A stretch of 64,000 nucleotides of DNA, taken from NCBI RefSeq assembly GCF_003007675.1, contig NZ_PXNP01000104.1, forward strand, positions 186,001 to 250,000, given 5' to 3'. A program made the translations under genes and the position numbers. Position 1 is the first letter of the stretch, and every line of letters begins with the position of its first letter. Of the stretch, positions 40,397 through 49,020 are shown in pieces. The DNA is from Marinobacter fuscus (GTDB taxonomy: Bacteria; Pseudomonadota; Gammaproteobacteria; Pseudomonadales; Oleiphilaceae). Below the pieces are notes generated by a model that searched no databases, was not told the origin of the DNA, and worked only from the letters and a program-made list of their open reading frames with translations.

Positions 40397-41221
40397 TTAA
40401 TCGTAACCAGAGGCAGTCCGCAGTATTGAACGTACCGGCGCCCAGACGGCTGGCGCCGAGATCAGAATATCTCTTCCGTACAGGTCCGCCGGGTAGCCCT
40501 CCGGTACTTCCCCGAAGTGACCTACCTTAGCACCGGCCTCTTTGGCAATCAGGCGGGCGGCGGCGAAGTCCCAGGGGCTGACGTTTTCATAGTAGATGTC
40601 CAGTCGCCCGCAGGCTACCCAGCAGATATCCAGTGCCGCCGAGCCGATGCGGCGCAGGTCCCGGCACTGGTGAACCATGGCGTTCAGCCGGTTCACCAGG
40701 GGCTCCAGATTGTCTTTGGTGTAGGGGAAGCCGGTGGCGAACAGGGATTGCCTGGGGTCGGTGGCGCCGCTGTGGCGGATGGGGGCCTGGTTCAGCGTGG
40801 CGCCGTCACCTTCGGTGGCCCGGAAGGTTTCGCCCGCGAAGGGTGCATGTACAACGCCTGCCCGCACCCGGCCGCGTTCGGCATAGGCGATGGATATCGC
40901 CACCTGGGGGTGGCCGTAGGCGTAGTTGACGGTGCCGTCGATGGGGTCGATGACCCACAGCGGGGTGTCCAGTTGTTCTGCCTGGGTCAAATCCGGCATG
41001 GTTTCTTCAGAGAGAATGCGGTGGTGCGGAAAACGCTGTCGGATGGCGCCGGTGATGAATTCGTCGGCCATCACGTCGGCGTGGGTGACCAGTTCGGTCT
41101 GGTGTTTGAAGTCGGTGCGCAGGGTGTTCTGGTCGCGTTCGTGGCGGATCAGTTCTCCGGCCTCCCGGGCCAGTGCTTCCGCAAAATCGGTTATTTCCTG
41201 GAGCGATACAGAATCAGACAT
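40397..41221 (-). CDS. Inositol monophosphatase family protein
   Basis: 274 residues. The metal site is complete: ILSEET, DPIDGTVNYAYGHP and SPWDFAAARLIAKEAG. The family includes SuhB, CysQ (3'-phosphoadenosine 5'-phosphate phosphatase) and histidinol-phosphate phosphatases; motifs seen do not separate these. A cytoplasmic Mg2+-dependent, lithium-sensitive phosphatase is safe; the substrate is not. Confidence 0.88.
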   Translation of the reverse strand: MSDSVSLQEITDFAEALAREAGELIRHERDQNTLRTDFKHQTELVTHADVMADEFITGAIRQRFPHHRILSEETMPDLTQAEQLDTPLWVIDPIDGTVNYAYGHPQVAISIAYAERGRVRAGVVHAPFAGETFRATEGDGATLNQAPIRHSGATDPRQSLFATGFPYTKDNLEPLVNRLNAMVHQCRDLRRIGSAALDICWVACGRLDIYYENVSPWDFAAARLIAKEAGAKVGHFGEVPEGYPADLYGRDILISAPAVWAPVRSILRTASGYD

Positions 41222-41276
41222 GGCACCCTCGCGGTTTCAGAAACAGTGAGGGCGCCAGTCTAGCACGGCTGTGGAT

Positions 41277-42572
41277 TTATAGGCTGGTCAGCCAGGTTTC
41301 CATCTTGTCCATGGCCTGCACCAGGCGCGGGCAGGCTTTCTGGATGAAGTCCTCACCCAGTTCCTGGTTGACGTGGTCACCTCCAGCGAGGGCCAGAGCG
41401 GCGGCGCCGTCGAAGTCGACAAAGGCCAGGCGGGCGCCCAGGTGGTCCGGTACGAAGCCGAAGTCACTGGCGGGCAGGATGGCCACGCCGGTGTTCTCCA
41501 GCAGCGCGGTGCACAGGGCCTGTGAGGTTTTGATGTCTTTTCGGGCCAGCTTGTCGCGGAAATCAGAGAAGTCCGGGAACAGGTAGAAGGCACCTTCGGG
41601 CTTCTGTACTACGGCCCCCATTTCGCTCAGGCGGCGGTGCATGTATTCGCCGACCACCTTCAGCACCCGGCGCGACTGCACCAGGTATTCCTCGATGTCC
41701 TCACCACCGTTAAACGCGGTGATGGCCGCGTGCTGGATGGGGGCGCTGGTGGCGGTGTAGGTTTCGCTGGCGATAATGGCCATGGCGTCCTGCAGCGGCC
41801 GCAGCTCCGGCGGGAAGATGAAGGTGCCCAGGCGCCAGCCGCCAGCACCGGCCCATTTGGATAGCCCGGTGCTGATGATGGTGCCTTCCGGGTAGTAGCG
41901 GGCGATGGACTTGTGCTTGCCTTCAAAGTGGACTTCGCCGTAGATCTCGTCGGACAGTAGAATCAGCTTGTATTTGCGGGCCACATTGGCGATGGCCAGC
42001 AACTGATCGTCGGTGTAGGTACAGCCGGTGGGGTTGGACGGGTAGTTCAGAATCAGGATGCGCGGGCGCGACGGGTCGTCCCGGCAGATGATGTCCAGCT
42101 CCTCGGCGGTCAGCTGCCAGTTGTTTTCGGCGTGGGTCGGCAGCCAGTGTACCGAACGGCCGATGATTCGGGCCTGGGGCGCATAGGAGACCCAGCTGGG
42201 GCGCGGAATCAGCAGGTCGCCATAGTAGGCCAGCTGCAGCATGAACAGCAGTTCCTTGGAGCCCGGGCCGATCAGTACGTCTTCCCAACTGCAGCGCATG
42301 CGTTCGCTGCGGTTAATGTAACCGGCAATGGCTTCACGCAGGCCCTTCAGGCCTTTGACCGGCAGGTAGTCCTTTTCGTGGGCGTGCTCTTTCAGGGCGT
42401 CTACCACACGCTCGGGCACCGGGAACGGGGATTGTCCCAGTCCGAGTTTGATGATGTCTTTGCCTTCCGCCCGCAGCTGATTGCTCAGTTCGTTGATGCG
42501 CAGGGTGGCGGAGGGCTGGATGCCGCGAACGTTCAGGTTAATGGCGTAACGGTGGTCGTGTTTGATGTCCAT
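41277..42572 (-). CDS. PLP-dependent aminotransferase, class I/II
   Basis: 431 residues from the ATG at 42570-42572. LGLGQSPFPVPE, YLPVKGLKGLREAIAGY, LNYPSNPTGCTY, LLSDEIYGEV and the cofactor lysine in STGLSKWAGAGGWRLG show a fold-type I aminotransferase of the aspartate/aromatic group. Arg in GVAILPASDFG-LARLAFV region would bind the substrate carboxylate. Substrate not assignable from the sequence; no pathway partner is adjacent. Confidence 0.88.
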   Translation of the reverse strand: MDIKHDHRYAINLNVRGIQPSATLRINELSNQLRAEGKDIIKLGLGQSPFPVPERVVDALKEHAHEKDYLPVKGLKGLREAIAGYINRSERMRCSWEDVLIGPGSKELLFMLQLAYYGDLLIPRPSWVSYAPQARIIGRSVHWLPTHAENNWQLTAEELDIICRDDPSRPRILILNYPSNPTGCTYTDDQLLAIANVARKYKLILLSDEIYGEVHFEGKHKSIARYYPEGTIISTGLSKWAGAGGWRLGTFIFPPELRPLQDAMAIIASETYTATSAPIQHAAITAFNGGEDIEEYLVQSRRVLKVVGEYMHRRLSEMGAVVQKPEGAFYLFPDFSDFRDKLARKDIKTSQALCTALLENTGVAILPASDFGFVPDHLGARLAFVDFDGAAALALAGGDHVNQELGEDFIQKACPRLVQAMDKMETWLTSL

Positions 42573-42689
42573 GGTCCCGGTCTGTTGGTTGAGGATGCTC
42601 TGGCAGTATAGGAAGCCCAAACATATTTGTGGTGGTGGCGCGGATAAGGGAATGCCGAAACACAGGGTGGTGTACTTGCCTCCCGGTTG

Positions 42690-44009
42690 TCACCGGGACT
42701 TGATCCAGACCTCCACCCGGCCATTGCGCTGGCTTCCGCGGCCACCGACGGGCATATAGTGGCCGTAGCCGGTGTAGGCAACCTGTGCAACGCCGACGGC
42801 ACCCAGCGCTTTGCGAACGGACAGGGCCCGCAGTTCTGAAATCATCTGTGCGCGTAACTCATGGGCCTGGGTATCGGCAAAGCCGATCAGCAGCAGATCG
42901 TCCGGGCGGCGTTGCTCCTGTGACAAGTAGTCCCGAACCCGCAACAAATCACGCCGGGCCTTGTTGTCGAGTTTCGTCCGGCCTTCAGTAAAGCGAAAAT
43001 TGACGGTTAACCGCTGATACTGGCTGGTCAGCTTTCTGAAACTCTCAGGTACCGAACTGTCGAACTGGGGTTTTACCGCGACCGGAGCCTGTGAAACAAA
43101 GCCTGATTGGGCCACCAGGGCCTGCCCGCTGCTGCTCAGGGTGAAATCGATCAATTCTCTGGCCTGCACAGGCGCGCGCTGCCCCAGGGTATACATAAAC
43201 AGGCGTCGGGATAACGGGTAGTCTTCGCTGGCTACCGTGAGCTGATCCGGCTTCAGGGCCGGTGCGTTGCCGTCCGAGATCGCCAACAGTTTGCTGTTGC
43301 GTACCGAGGCCAGGCCAGAGAAGCCAATCCCGCCGGGGTCGGACGCTACATCATCAGACAACTGATCGTTTGATTCGTAGCGGGCTGCGGAATTATCCAG
43401 GGTATAGGTCTTGCCAAGTACCAGCGACTTGAACGTATCCCAGGTGCCCGAGCGATCATCTCTGGCGTAGAGCGTGATAGGGCGATTCGGCCCGCCTAAC
43501 TGTGCCCAGTTGTTGATCTGGCCGCTAAACACACGCCCGAGGGTTTCGAGGGACATGGCATTTACCGGGTTGTCGGGATGAACCAGGATGGCCAGGCCGT
43601 CGATGGCAATCACATGCTCGCTTTCAAGCGTGGTCAGATCGGCGGTCGGCCGCAACTGCTCGATTTCAGTGGTTCTGGCGGGGCGTGAAGAGGCCCATAT
43701 CTGCGCTTGTCCGCTCGCCAGCGCCCGAAAGCCGGTGCTTGAGCCATGGGCTGCAACCAGGATTTGCACGGGATTGTCGCGATCCGTTGTGGTCAGCAGG
43801 TGCTCATTGGCTGCATCGGTTTGCTGTAATTGAACCGCACCGGCGGTTTTTTGTTCGAGGTAGCCGGTCACCAGCATGGGGGCGAGGGTGGCACCGATCG
43901 TGTTGGAACCGTGTATCTCCAGATCGTGTGCGAAGGTTGCCGGGGAAACACTGATCAGAGCCAGAAGGGAAAGCCAGTGGTAAGGGGTACTCTTTCCAGA
44001 TTGAAACAT
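42690..44009 (-). CDS. PstS-like phosphate/oxyanion-binding domain fused to OmpA domain
   Basis: 439 residues. After a signal peptide (SVSPATFAHD) comes a PBP-type domain, about 28-310, with phosphate-binding-like loops IHGSNTIG, GSSTGFRALASG and DDRSGTWDTFKS. Residues 330-439 form an OmpA/MotB peptidoglycan-binding domain (LLLIGFADTQ, ALSVRKALGAVGV, NGRVEVWIKS). The chain would be a cell-wall-anchored periplasmic ligand binder rather than a transporter subunit; no pst permease lies nearby. It is divergent from a LuxR-type regulator, 209 bases away, that pairs with a membrane kinase. Confidence 0.85.
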   Translation of the reverse strand: MFQSGKSTPYHWLSLLALISVSPATFAHDLEIHGSNTIGATLAPMLVTGYLEQKTAGAVQLQQTDAANEHLLTTTDRDNPVQILVAAHGSSTGFRALASGQAQIWASSRPARTTEIEQLRPTADLTTLESEHVIAIDGLAILVHPDNPVNAMSLETLGRVFSGQINNWAQLGGPNRPITLYARDDRSGTWDTFKSLVLGKTYTLDNSAARYESNDQLSDDVASDPGGIGFSGLASVRNSKLLAISDGNAPALKPDQLTVASEDYPLSRRLFMYTLGQRAPVQARELIDFTLSSSGQALVAQSGFVSQAPVAVKPQFDSSVPESFRKLTSQYQRLTVNFRFTEGRTKLDNKARRDLLRVRDYLSQEQRRPDDLLLIGFADTQAHELRAQMISELRALSVRKALGAVGVAQVAYTGYGHYMPVGGRGSQRNGRVEVWIKSR

Positions 44010-44218
44010 GATTCTGAAAACCTATCGATAACAGGTGGTTGTCTTGCCGACAGGATGCTTCAGGAATATGACACTAGTGTTGCAGGTAAGACGATGGCGT
44101 TGAAAAGCGCCCGTTCTTTTGTTGCGAAGTGTTAAACAGACCGCTGAGTAAGCGGGCATGTTGGCCTATAGTGGCGTTTCCCCTGGAACAATAAAAAAAG
44201 CGTTGGCGGGGTTCTGTG

Positions 44219-44875
44219 ATGGATATTTATTTGCCTCCGGGCCATACCCGGGTTGAGGAAAGTCGAGCGTGGGCCTTTCGGGAAGTTCTGCTGGTGGATG
44301 ATCACGCTCTGGTTGCCCAGGCGTTAGCAGGATTGATCAAGCACGAGAAGTTGGCGTTGTCTGTGGTTACGGTGGGTTCACTGGATGCCGCTGAAAGCCA
44401 CTTGAACCAGGGCAGTGACGTTGATCTGGTGTTGCTGGATCTCGTGTTGGATGGTGAGGCCGGTTTGGCTTTGCTGCCCCGCCTGGCGGGGCTGAAGACG
44501 GTGCCACCGGTGGTGATCATTTCCAGCAGTGAAGACGAGAGCGCGGTGCGTGCAGCACGAACTGCTGGCGCCACGGGCTATCTGGCAAAGTCTGCCGGGC
44601 GGTCTGCGCTGGTCCGGATGATGAAGTCTATCCGGCAGGGGAAAGGCTATTTTCCCGGCGGTGTTTCGCCTCTGGTGCCGGGTTCGGCCTTGACTCCACG
44701 GCAGGCAGAGGTGCTGTCGCTCCTGGCTCAGGGGTTCCCCAACAAGCGGATCTGCCAGAGCCTGGGGTTAACCGAGCATACGGTGAAAACGCATCTGAAA
44801 GCGATTTTCAGCCACCTGGGTGCTCATAATCGCACGGAATGTGTGGCTCGTGCCCGTGCTCAGGGCTGGCTGTAA
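44219..44875 (+). CDS. LuxR/NarL-family response regulator
   Basis: 218 residues from the ATG at 44219 (a GTG at 44216 is also in frame). Receiver about 22-140 with phosphoacceptor Asp74 in LVLLDLVLDGE and Lys in GYLAKSAG; LuxR helix-turn-helix about 155-215 (LTPRQAEVLSLLAQG, GLTEHTVKTHLKAIF). The first 20 residues are an extension ahead of the usual receiver start. Its 3' end overlaps the convergent kinase gene by 68 bases. Confidence 0.9.
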   Translation: MDIYLPPGHTRVEESRAWAFREVLLVDDHALVAQALAGLIKHEKLALSVVTVGSLDAAESHLNQGSDVDLVLLDLVLDGEAGLALLPRLAGLKTVPPVVIISSSEDESAVRAARTAGATGYLAKSAGRSALVRMMKSIRQGKGYFPGGVSPLVPGSALTPRQAEVLSLLAQGFPNKRICQSLGLTEHTVKTHLKAIFSHLGAHNRTECVARARAQGWL

Positions 44876-46199
44876 TGGCGGCTGGCAGTGTTATCCAGAA
44901 AGTTGCTCCCTGGGGGGCTGATGGCCCGGTGCCGCATTCTCCGTTCATCAGCTGCGTGAACTGGCGAACAATGGTCAACCCCAGTCCCAACCCGGCTTGA
45001 TGACCACTGCGGGTGCGGATATAAGGCTCGAATATCCGCTCGCGCTGATCTTCAGGAAGCCCAATGCCATCATCGCATACCTGGATACGGATCTGGTGCC
45101 CTTCGCGGGAGGCGCTAATCCGGATGTGCCGGCCGCCGCTGTGGTTTGCGGCATTGGCCAGCAGATTCTGCAATACCCGTAATAACAGGATCGGGTCGGC
45201 AACAACGGCCAGGTGTGGCTCAGAGTTTACGATGTGGAGGTGCATGCCCCGCCGGAACAGGATCTCAGACCAGGTATCCTGTAATTCGTTCAGTGTGTGT
45301 GCCAGTTCAAAGTGCTGTAGCTCCGGCCGGATCATACCCTCATGCAACCTTGCACTGTCGAGTACGGTACCCAGCAGGTTGCGCAGCTGATCCACCGTGT
45401 CCCGGAGCCGGGAACGCAGCGCAGGTTGCCGGGGGTCCGGCGGCAGAGATGCCAGCGTCAGGTCGATGACATTCAGGGGCTGGCGGAGGTCATGGCTGGC
45501 GGCGGTTATCAGTTCTGTTTTCCTCTGGCTTTCATCCCGTGCAGATTGGTGCATCAGCTCCAGTAGTCGGCGATCGAGGAAATGCGCGCGATGACGGTAT
45601 TCGCTGACCCAGGCGCCAACCATACCGATGATGTTGGCAGACATCAGAAAAAACAGGTTGCTGAGGATGCTTGCTGGCGGCTGGTCGGCCAGAATCTCAG
45701 CCAGGAGGTAGGCGGATACCAGAACGGCAGAGGCAGAGGAGGCGGCAAAAAAGGGCAGGCCCATGGCGAAGTAACCGAACATTAAAACCAGGATCATGCC
45801 TTCGTAGGGCAGGGGGTAGGAGTGCCAGCGGGCGGCTAGAATAATGGCAACAACGCTCAGCCCCCCAACCAGGTAGGCCAGCAGATACCAGTGCTGAAAA
45901 GTTTGGTCGTCCGGCGTGTTCCGGTGCGCAAGCCAGAGGGTCAGGGCGATGACCGGGCAGGTGACCACAAGGCGGATAGTGGCGGTGATGTGCGCCAGTT
46001 CGGCGGGCAGAGTGACCAGATCCACCACGGCGTAGGCCAGAAACAGCGACAGGCCCGCCGTGGCTGCAAGCCGCGCCCGGTGGCGGATCAGCGCATCGCT
46101 GGCCCGTTGATAAGCGGCTTCAAGGGGGGGAGCGAAACGCAGTGTCCGAAACCCTGTGGCCTTTTGTTGTTGGATTTCATCGGCCGTCATTATCGGCAT
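44808..46199 (-). CDS. Membrane sensor histidine kinase
   Basis: 463 residues. About five membrane helices between residues 45 and 200 form a sensor without a large periplasmic loop. HisKA with His236 in TAASHDLRQPLNVID, ATPase with NLLANAANHSGG, CDDGIGLPEDQ and GLGLGLTIVRQF. The C-terminal tail after residue 435 lies over the regulator gene. The HDLRQPL form of the H box is common among kinases paired with LuxR-type regulators. Probably the partner of the convergent regulator. Confidence 0.88.
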   Translation of the reverse strand: MPIMTADEIQQQKATGFRTLRFAPPLEAAYQRASDALIRHRARLAATAGLSLFLAYAVVDLVTLPAELAHITATIRLVVTCPVIALTLWLAHRNTPDDQTFQHWYLLAYLVGGLSVVAIILAARWHSYPLPYEGMILVLMFGYFAMGLPFFAASSASAVLVSAYLLAEILADQPPASILSNLFFLMSANIIGMVGAWVSEYRHRAHFLDRRLLELMHQSARDESQRKTELITAASHDLRQPLNVIDLTLASLPPDPRQPALRSRLRDTVDQLRNLLGTVLDSARLHEGMIRPELQHFELAHTLNELQDTWSEILFRRGMHLHIVNSEPHLAVVADPILLLRVLQNLLANAANHSGGRHIRISASREGHQIRIQVCDDGIGLPEDQRERIFEPYIRTRSGHQAGLGLGLTIVRQFTQLMNGECGTGPSAPQGATFWITLPAAITASPEHGHEPHIPCDYEHPGG

Positions 46200-46298
46200 G
46201 TCCGAAGCAGCGGAAAACCTAATTCTAGAGATCCGGCGGACTATTTCCTTGATCGACCGCTCAGCGTTGTGCTTTATGGCAGGGCGGGTGCCTTGTGA

Positions 46299-47369
46299 TT
46301 AGTTTGCGTCTAGCATCCTCAGCCTGGCCCAGGTGCGGCTTTGCGGGTCGGGAAAGTGCTGCTTCAGCAGCGCCTCCTGATACGATCGCTGATCTGCAGC
46401 AGCGAGCCCCTGGGGCTGTTCACTGCCAATAGCCTGCTGGAAAGCCGAGAATTGCCGGGCGAAGGCCTGCCGATCCTCCAGATGATCCACAATACCGGCA
46501 ACCGTGTCGGCACCCATGCCCAGTTCGATCAGTTTGCGGCCTGCATCCTGCGCTGACCGGCTCTGTTCCAGAACCGCCAGCCGTGCCTGGTGTGTCCGGT
46601 TTTCCCGGTGCAGCCGTTGCTCACTTTGTCGAAGGCCTTCCGGTAACTGGCTTCGATGCCATTCGATCAGCGTCTGCTTGCCCTGCGCGGAGAGCTTCGG
46701 GTTCATCTGAATACCCATGGTGGCCAGTGTGTACTCGCTGTAGGCCTCTTCTGCACCGAAGAAGGCCTGGTGGGCATCTGGCGTGAAGGTGGTACGACGC
46801 AGCTGCTTCAGCTCGCCCAACGCATGGCCCAGGGTGGTCAGTTGGTAGTCGGGCTGGTGCAGGCGGTCGGGGTCGAGTTCCGTCTGCATCACCTGCAGTG
46901 CGGTCTGTTTGTAGGCCAGGTACTGATCCAGCAAAACCATGGTCTCATGGGCTGCGCTTGCCGGAAGGTATTCTTGGGCAAGTATCCGGATGCGACCGAT
47001 TGCGGCTTCTGGTGTTATTTCCCCAACGGCACTGAGGAAGTAATCGAAGAAGTCGCGCACCCCGGGGTCGACGATCAGTTGGCCACTGCTATCCGCTTTC
47101 AGTGCGCCATCGATGTCGGTACCCGCAAGTGAGCTTGCCAGTGGCGGGCCGGGCAGTGCTGCCGGTGTCCGGTGGCTTATCGGTGCGATTGGGCGCTCTG
47201 GTGCCTTGGCAGACGTGATGGTTTCGGGAGGTGCGGCAGGCACGCTGGCCGCAGGCCGCGACGGCTCTGATATAGGTTTCGACCAGAGCCAGAGGCCACC
47301 GCCGGCCATTGTGGCCAGCAGGGCGACGGGAAGCAGCCAGCGAAGATTAGCGCTGAATGGGTGCTTCAT
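46299..47369 (-). CDS. lifO: Lipase-specific foldase (lipase chaperone)
   Basis: 356 residues. An N-terminal membrane anchor (WLLPVALLATMAGGGLWLW) is followed by a Pro/Ala-rich linker to about residue 80, then the foldase motif VRDFFDYFLSAVGE, the Lif signature. The helical body ends with SQARTW-like FPDPQSRTWARLRML. It folds the secreted lipase in the periplasm before type II secretion. It starts 7 bases after lipA. Confidence 0.93.
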   Translation of the reverse strand: MKHPFSANLRWLLPVALLATMAGGGLWLWSKPISEPSRPAASVPAAPPETITSAKAPERPIAPISHRTPAALPGPPLASSLAGTDIDGALKADSSGQLIVDPGVRDFFDYFLSAVGEITPEAAIGRIRILAQEYLPASAAHETMVLLDQYLAYKQTALQVMQTELDPDRLHQPDYQLTTLGHALGELKQLRRTTFTPDAHQAFFGAEEAYSEYTLATMGIQMNPKLSAQGKQTLIEWHRSQLPEGLRQSEQRLHRENRTHQARLAVLEQSRSAQDAGRKLIELGMGADTVAGIVDHLEDRQAFARQFSAFQQAIGSEQPQGLAAADQRSYQEALLKQHFPDPQSRTWARLRMLDAN

Positions 47370-47376
47370 GATGACC

Positions 47377-48303
47377 TCACAAGCCCCGGTTTTTCAGCCG
47401 GTTTGCCTGGCTCCGGTACAGTGATACCGGGTTAGTCCAAAGCGACCGTGCGCCAAGCAGATGATTGATGGCATCGACGTGGTTCATGTCGTAGTGTGTG
47501 CCGATAACATTGCCCATCATGGTTGAGCACACGCCCACCAGGCCGTCGTTCGGCTCGCTGCCAAAGGCCAGTGAGGTAATGCCGAGGAAGGGGTCGGTAA
47601 TGTCGAAAAGGTTCGTCCAGATGCCCCGGCCGGTCCAGGAGAAAAACTTCACTTTGTGGCCGTCTATCCATACGTCCTCTCCGGTGCCGGCGCAGGCATT
47701 CCGGTTGACACCCTTCCAACCCAGAGCATCGTTCAGAGCGGTGGTGCCCGGTGTGGTCAGAGTTTCTAGGGCCGCAATGCCGTTCTGTGGATTGCTGGCG
47801 CCCGAAAGCGCATTGACCAGCCCGCCCAGAGCGTTGGCAATAGCGTCTGCACCGCCCTCCACAGGGCTGCCCGGAGGGATAACACCACGAATGACATCCG
47901 CCACTTTCGAGCCCTTGTTGACTCCGTCAATGGATGTTACCGAGGCAATGCGCCCGGGTATAAGCGCTGCCGCTACACGGGAGGTGGGTGCACCCTGGCT
48001 GTGGGCCATCAGGTTCACTTTGCTGTGTCCAAGGCTGTTGATGTAGTGGGCGAGTTGCTGGCCCCGCTGTTCGCTGCTGTTCACGAAGGACACGCTGGCG
48101 GTATAGACCCTTGCTCCACTGCGCTCCAGATTCCAGGGAATGGTGTGAAAGTAGTTGATCAGACCACCGAGTGTGTTGAAACCGGTGACACCGTGCACCA
48201 GCACTATCGGATACCGGGTCTGGGTATAATTGGCGTGACTCAGTACCGAGAACGCCAGCATGAGAATACCGGCACAAAGCCGGACGGGCATGGCTGAACG
48301 CAT
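47377..48303 (-). CDS. lipA: Secreted triacylglycerol lipase, family I
   Basis: 308 residues from the ATG at 48301-48303; signal peptide ends FSVLSHANY. Oxyanion region LVHGVTGF, Ser102 in the pentapeptide AHSQG, Asp253 in EPNDGLVG and His275 in MNHVDAIN make the triad; Cys204 and Cys259 are placed for the known disulfide. Family I.1/I.2 lipases usually have GHSxG; the Ala in the first place is unusual. It is co-transcribed with its foldase. Confidence 0.93.
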   Translation of the reverse strand: MRSAMPVRLCAGILMLAFSVLSHANYTQTRYPIVLVHGVTGFNTLGGLINYFHTIPWNLERSGARVYTASVSFVNSSEQRGQQLAHYINSLGHSKVNLMAHSQGAPTSRVAAALIPGRIASVTSIDGVNKGSKVADVIRGVIPPGSPVEGGADAIANALGGLVNALSGASNPQNGIAALETLTTPGTTALNDALGWKGVNRNACAGTGEDVWIDGHKVKFFSWTGRGIWTNLFDITDPFLGITSLAFGSEPNDGLVGVCSTMMGNVIGTHYDMNHVDAINHLLGARSLWTNPVSLYRSQANRLKNRGL

Positions 48304-48414
48304 ACAGGACTCCTGTTGTTTTTGTTGGTTGTCGACATGCAGGTACAAGTATGAACAGGGTGGTGCAGCGGCTGTAATCGCCCGTTTGGGTGAGGCGGTT
48401 CTGGTGACAGAGGA

Positions 48415-48726
48415 TCAGAAACGGTGGGGCTCAAGTTCCGAGTGGATGATGTGTTGCCCCAGCATCACAATACGGCCGGTGTAGCGTTCTTCGCCAGTGG
48501 TGGTGAAGTCGAACAGGAATCGGCGCCAGACCCGCAGGCTGCCGTTTTGGTCACGCTTGAACCAGAGCCCCCGCAGATAGACAGCATCGTCGAGCAGCAG
48601 AACATCCATGGAATCGCAGTAGCGCTTTGCCGCCTGCAGAACAAAATCCTTGATTGCCTTGGCACGCCACCAGTACCAGATGGCGAAACCGGCAATAAAC
48701 AGCCAGATGAGGGTGCTGAGTGTCAA
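48415..48726 (-). CDS. DUF3301 family membrane-anchored protein
   Basis: 103 residues. One N-terminal membrane helix (LIWLFIAGFAIWYWW) and a short cytoplasmic domain with LQAAKRYCDSMDVLLLDDAVYL and RRFLFDFTTTGEERYTG, the signature of DUF3301. Function unknown. It sits 111 bases upstream of the lipase gene on the same strand and is divergent from the GGDEF/EAL gene. Confidence 0.85.
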   Translation of the reverse strand: MTLSTLIWLFIAGFAIWYWWRAKAIKDFVLQAAKRYCDSMDVLLLDDAVYLRGLWFKRDQNGSLRVWRRFLFDFTTTGEERYTGRIVMLGQHIIHSELEPHRF

Positions 48727-49020
48727 GGCGAACGTTGTCCCGTAACGGTTTGTGGCCCGAGCGTGGATGCACTGCGGGAAGCCCTCAGCTTACCCTATTG
48801 GGCCGCTTCGGGAAATTGCTGCGCTGTATGGCGGATCAGCTTCCGTTCTTTGTCACACTATTGACCTGTCGTGATAGTAAAGGTATCCGGATATTGCAAA
48901 ACTTGCTGCGGGCTTGAAGACCCCGGCGCAGATTTATTTTACTATTGCAAAAATGTAATAAGTGAAAGTACGTATCGAGCTAGCTCATGATTTTTCGTTC
49001 AGCTGCAGGAGTCCGGTGGA
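48727..49020. other. 294-base intergenic region with a 10-base direct repeat
   Basis: Between the divergent DUF3301 and GGDEF/EAL genes. TATTGCAAAA occurs at 48892-48901 and again at 48943-48952, start to start 51 bases apart, in an AT-rich part that probably holds the plus-strand promoter. No coding signal was seen. Confidence 0.4.
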
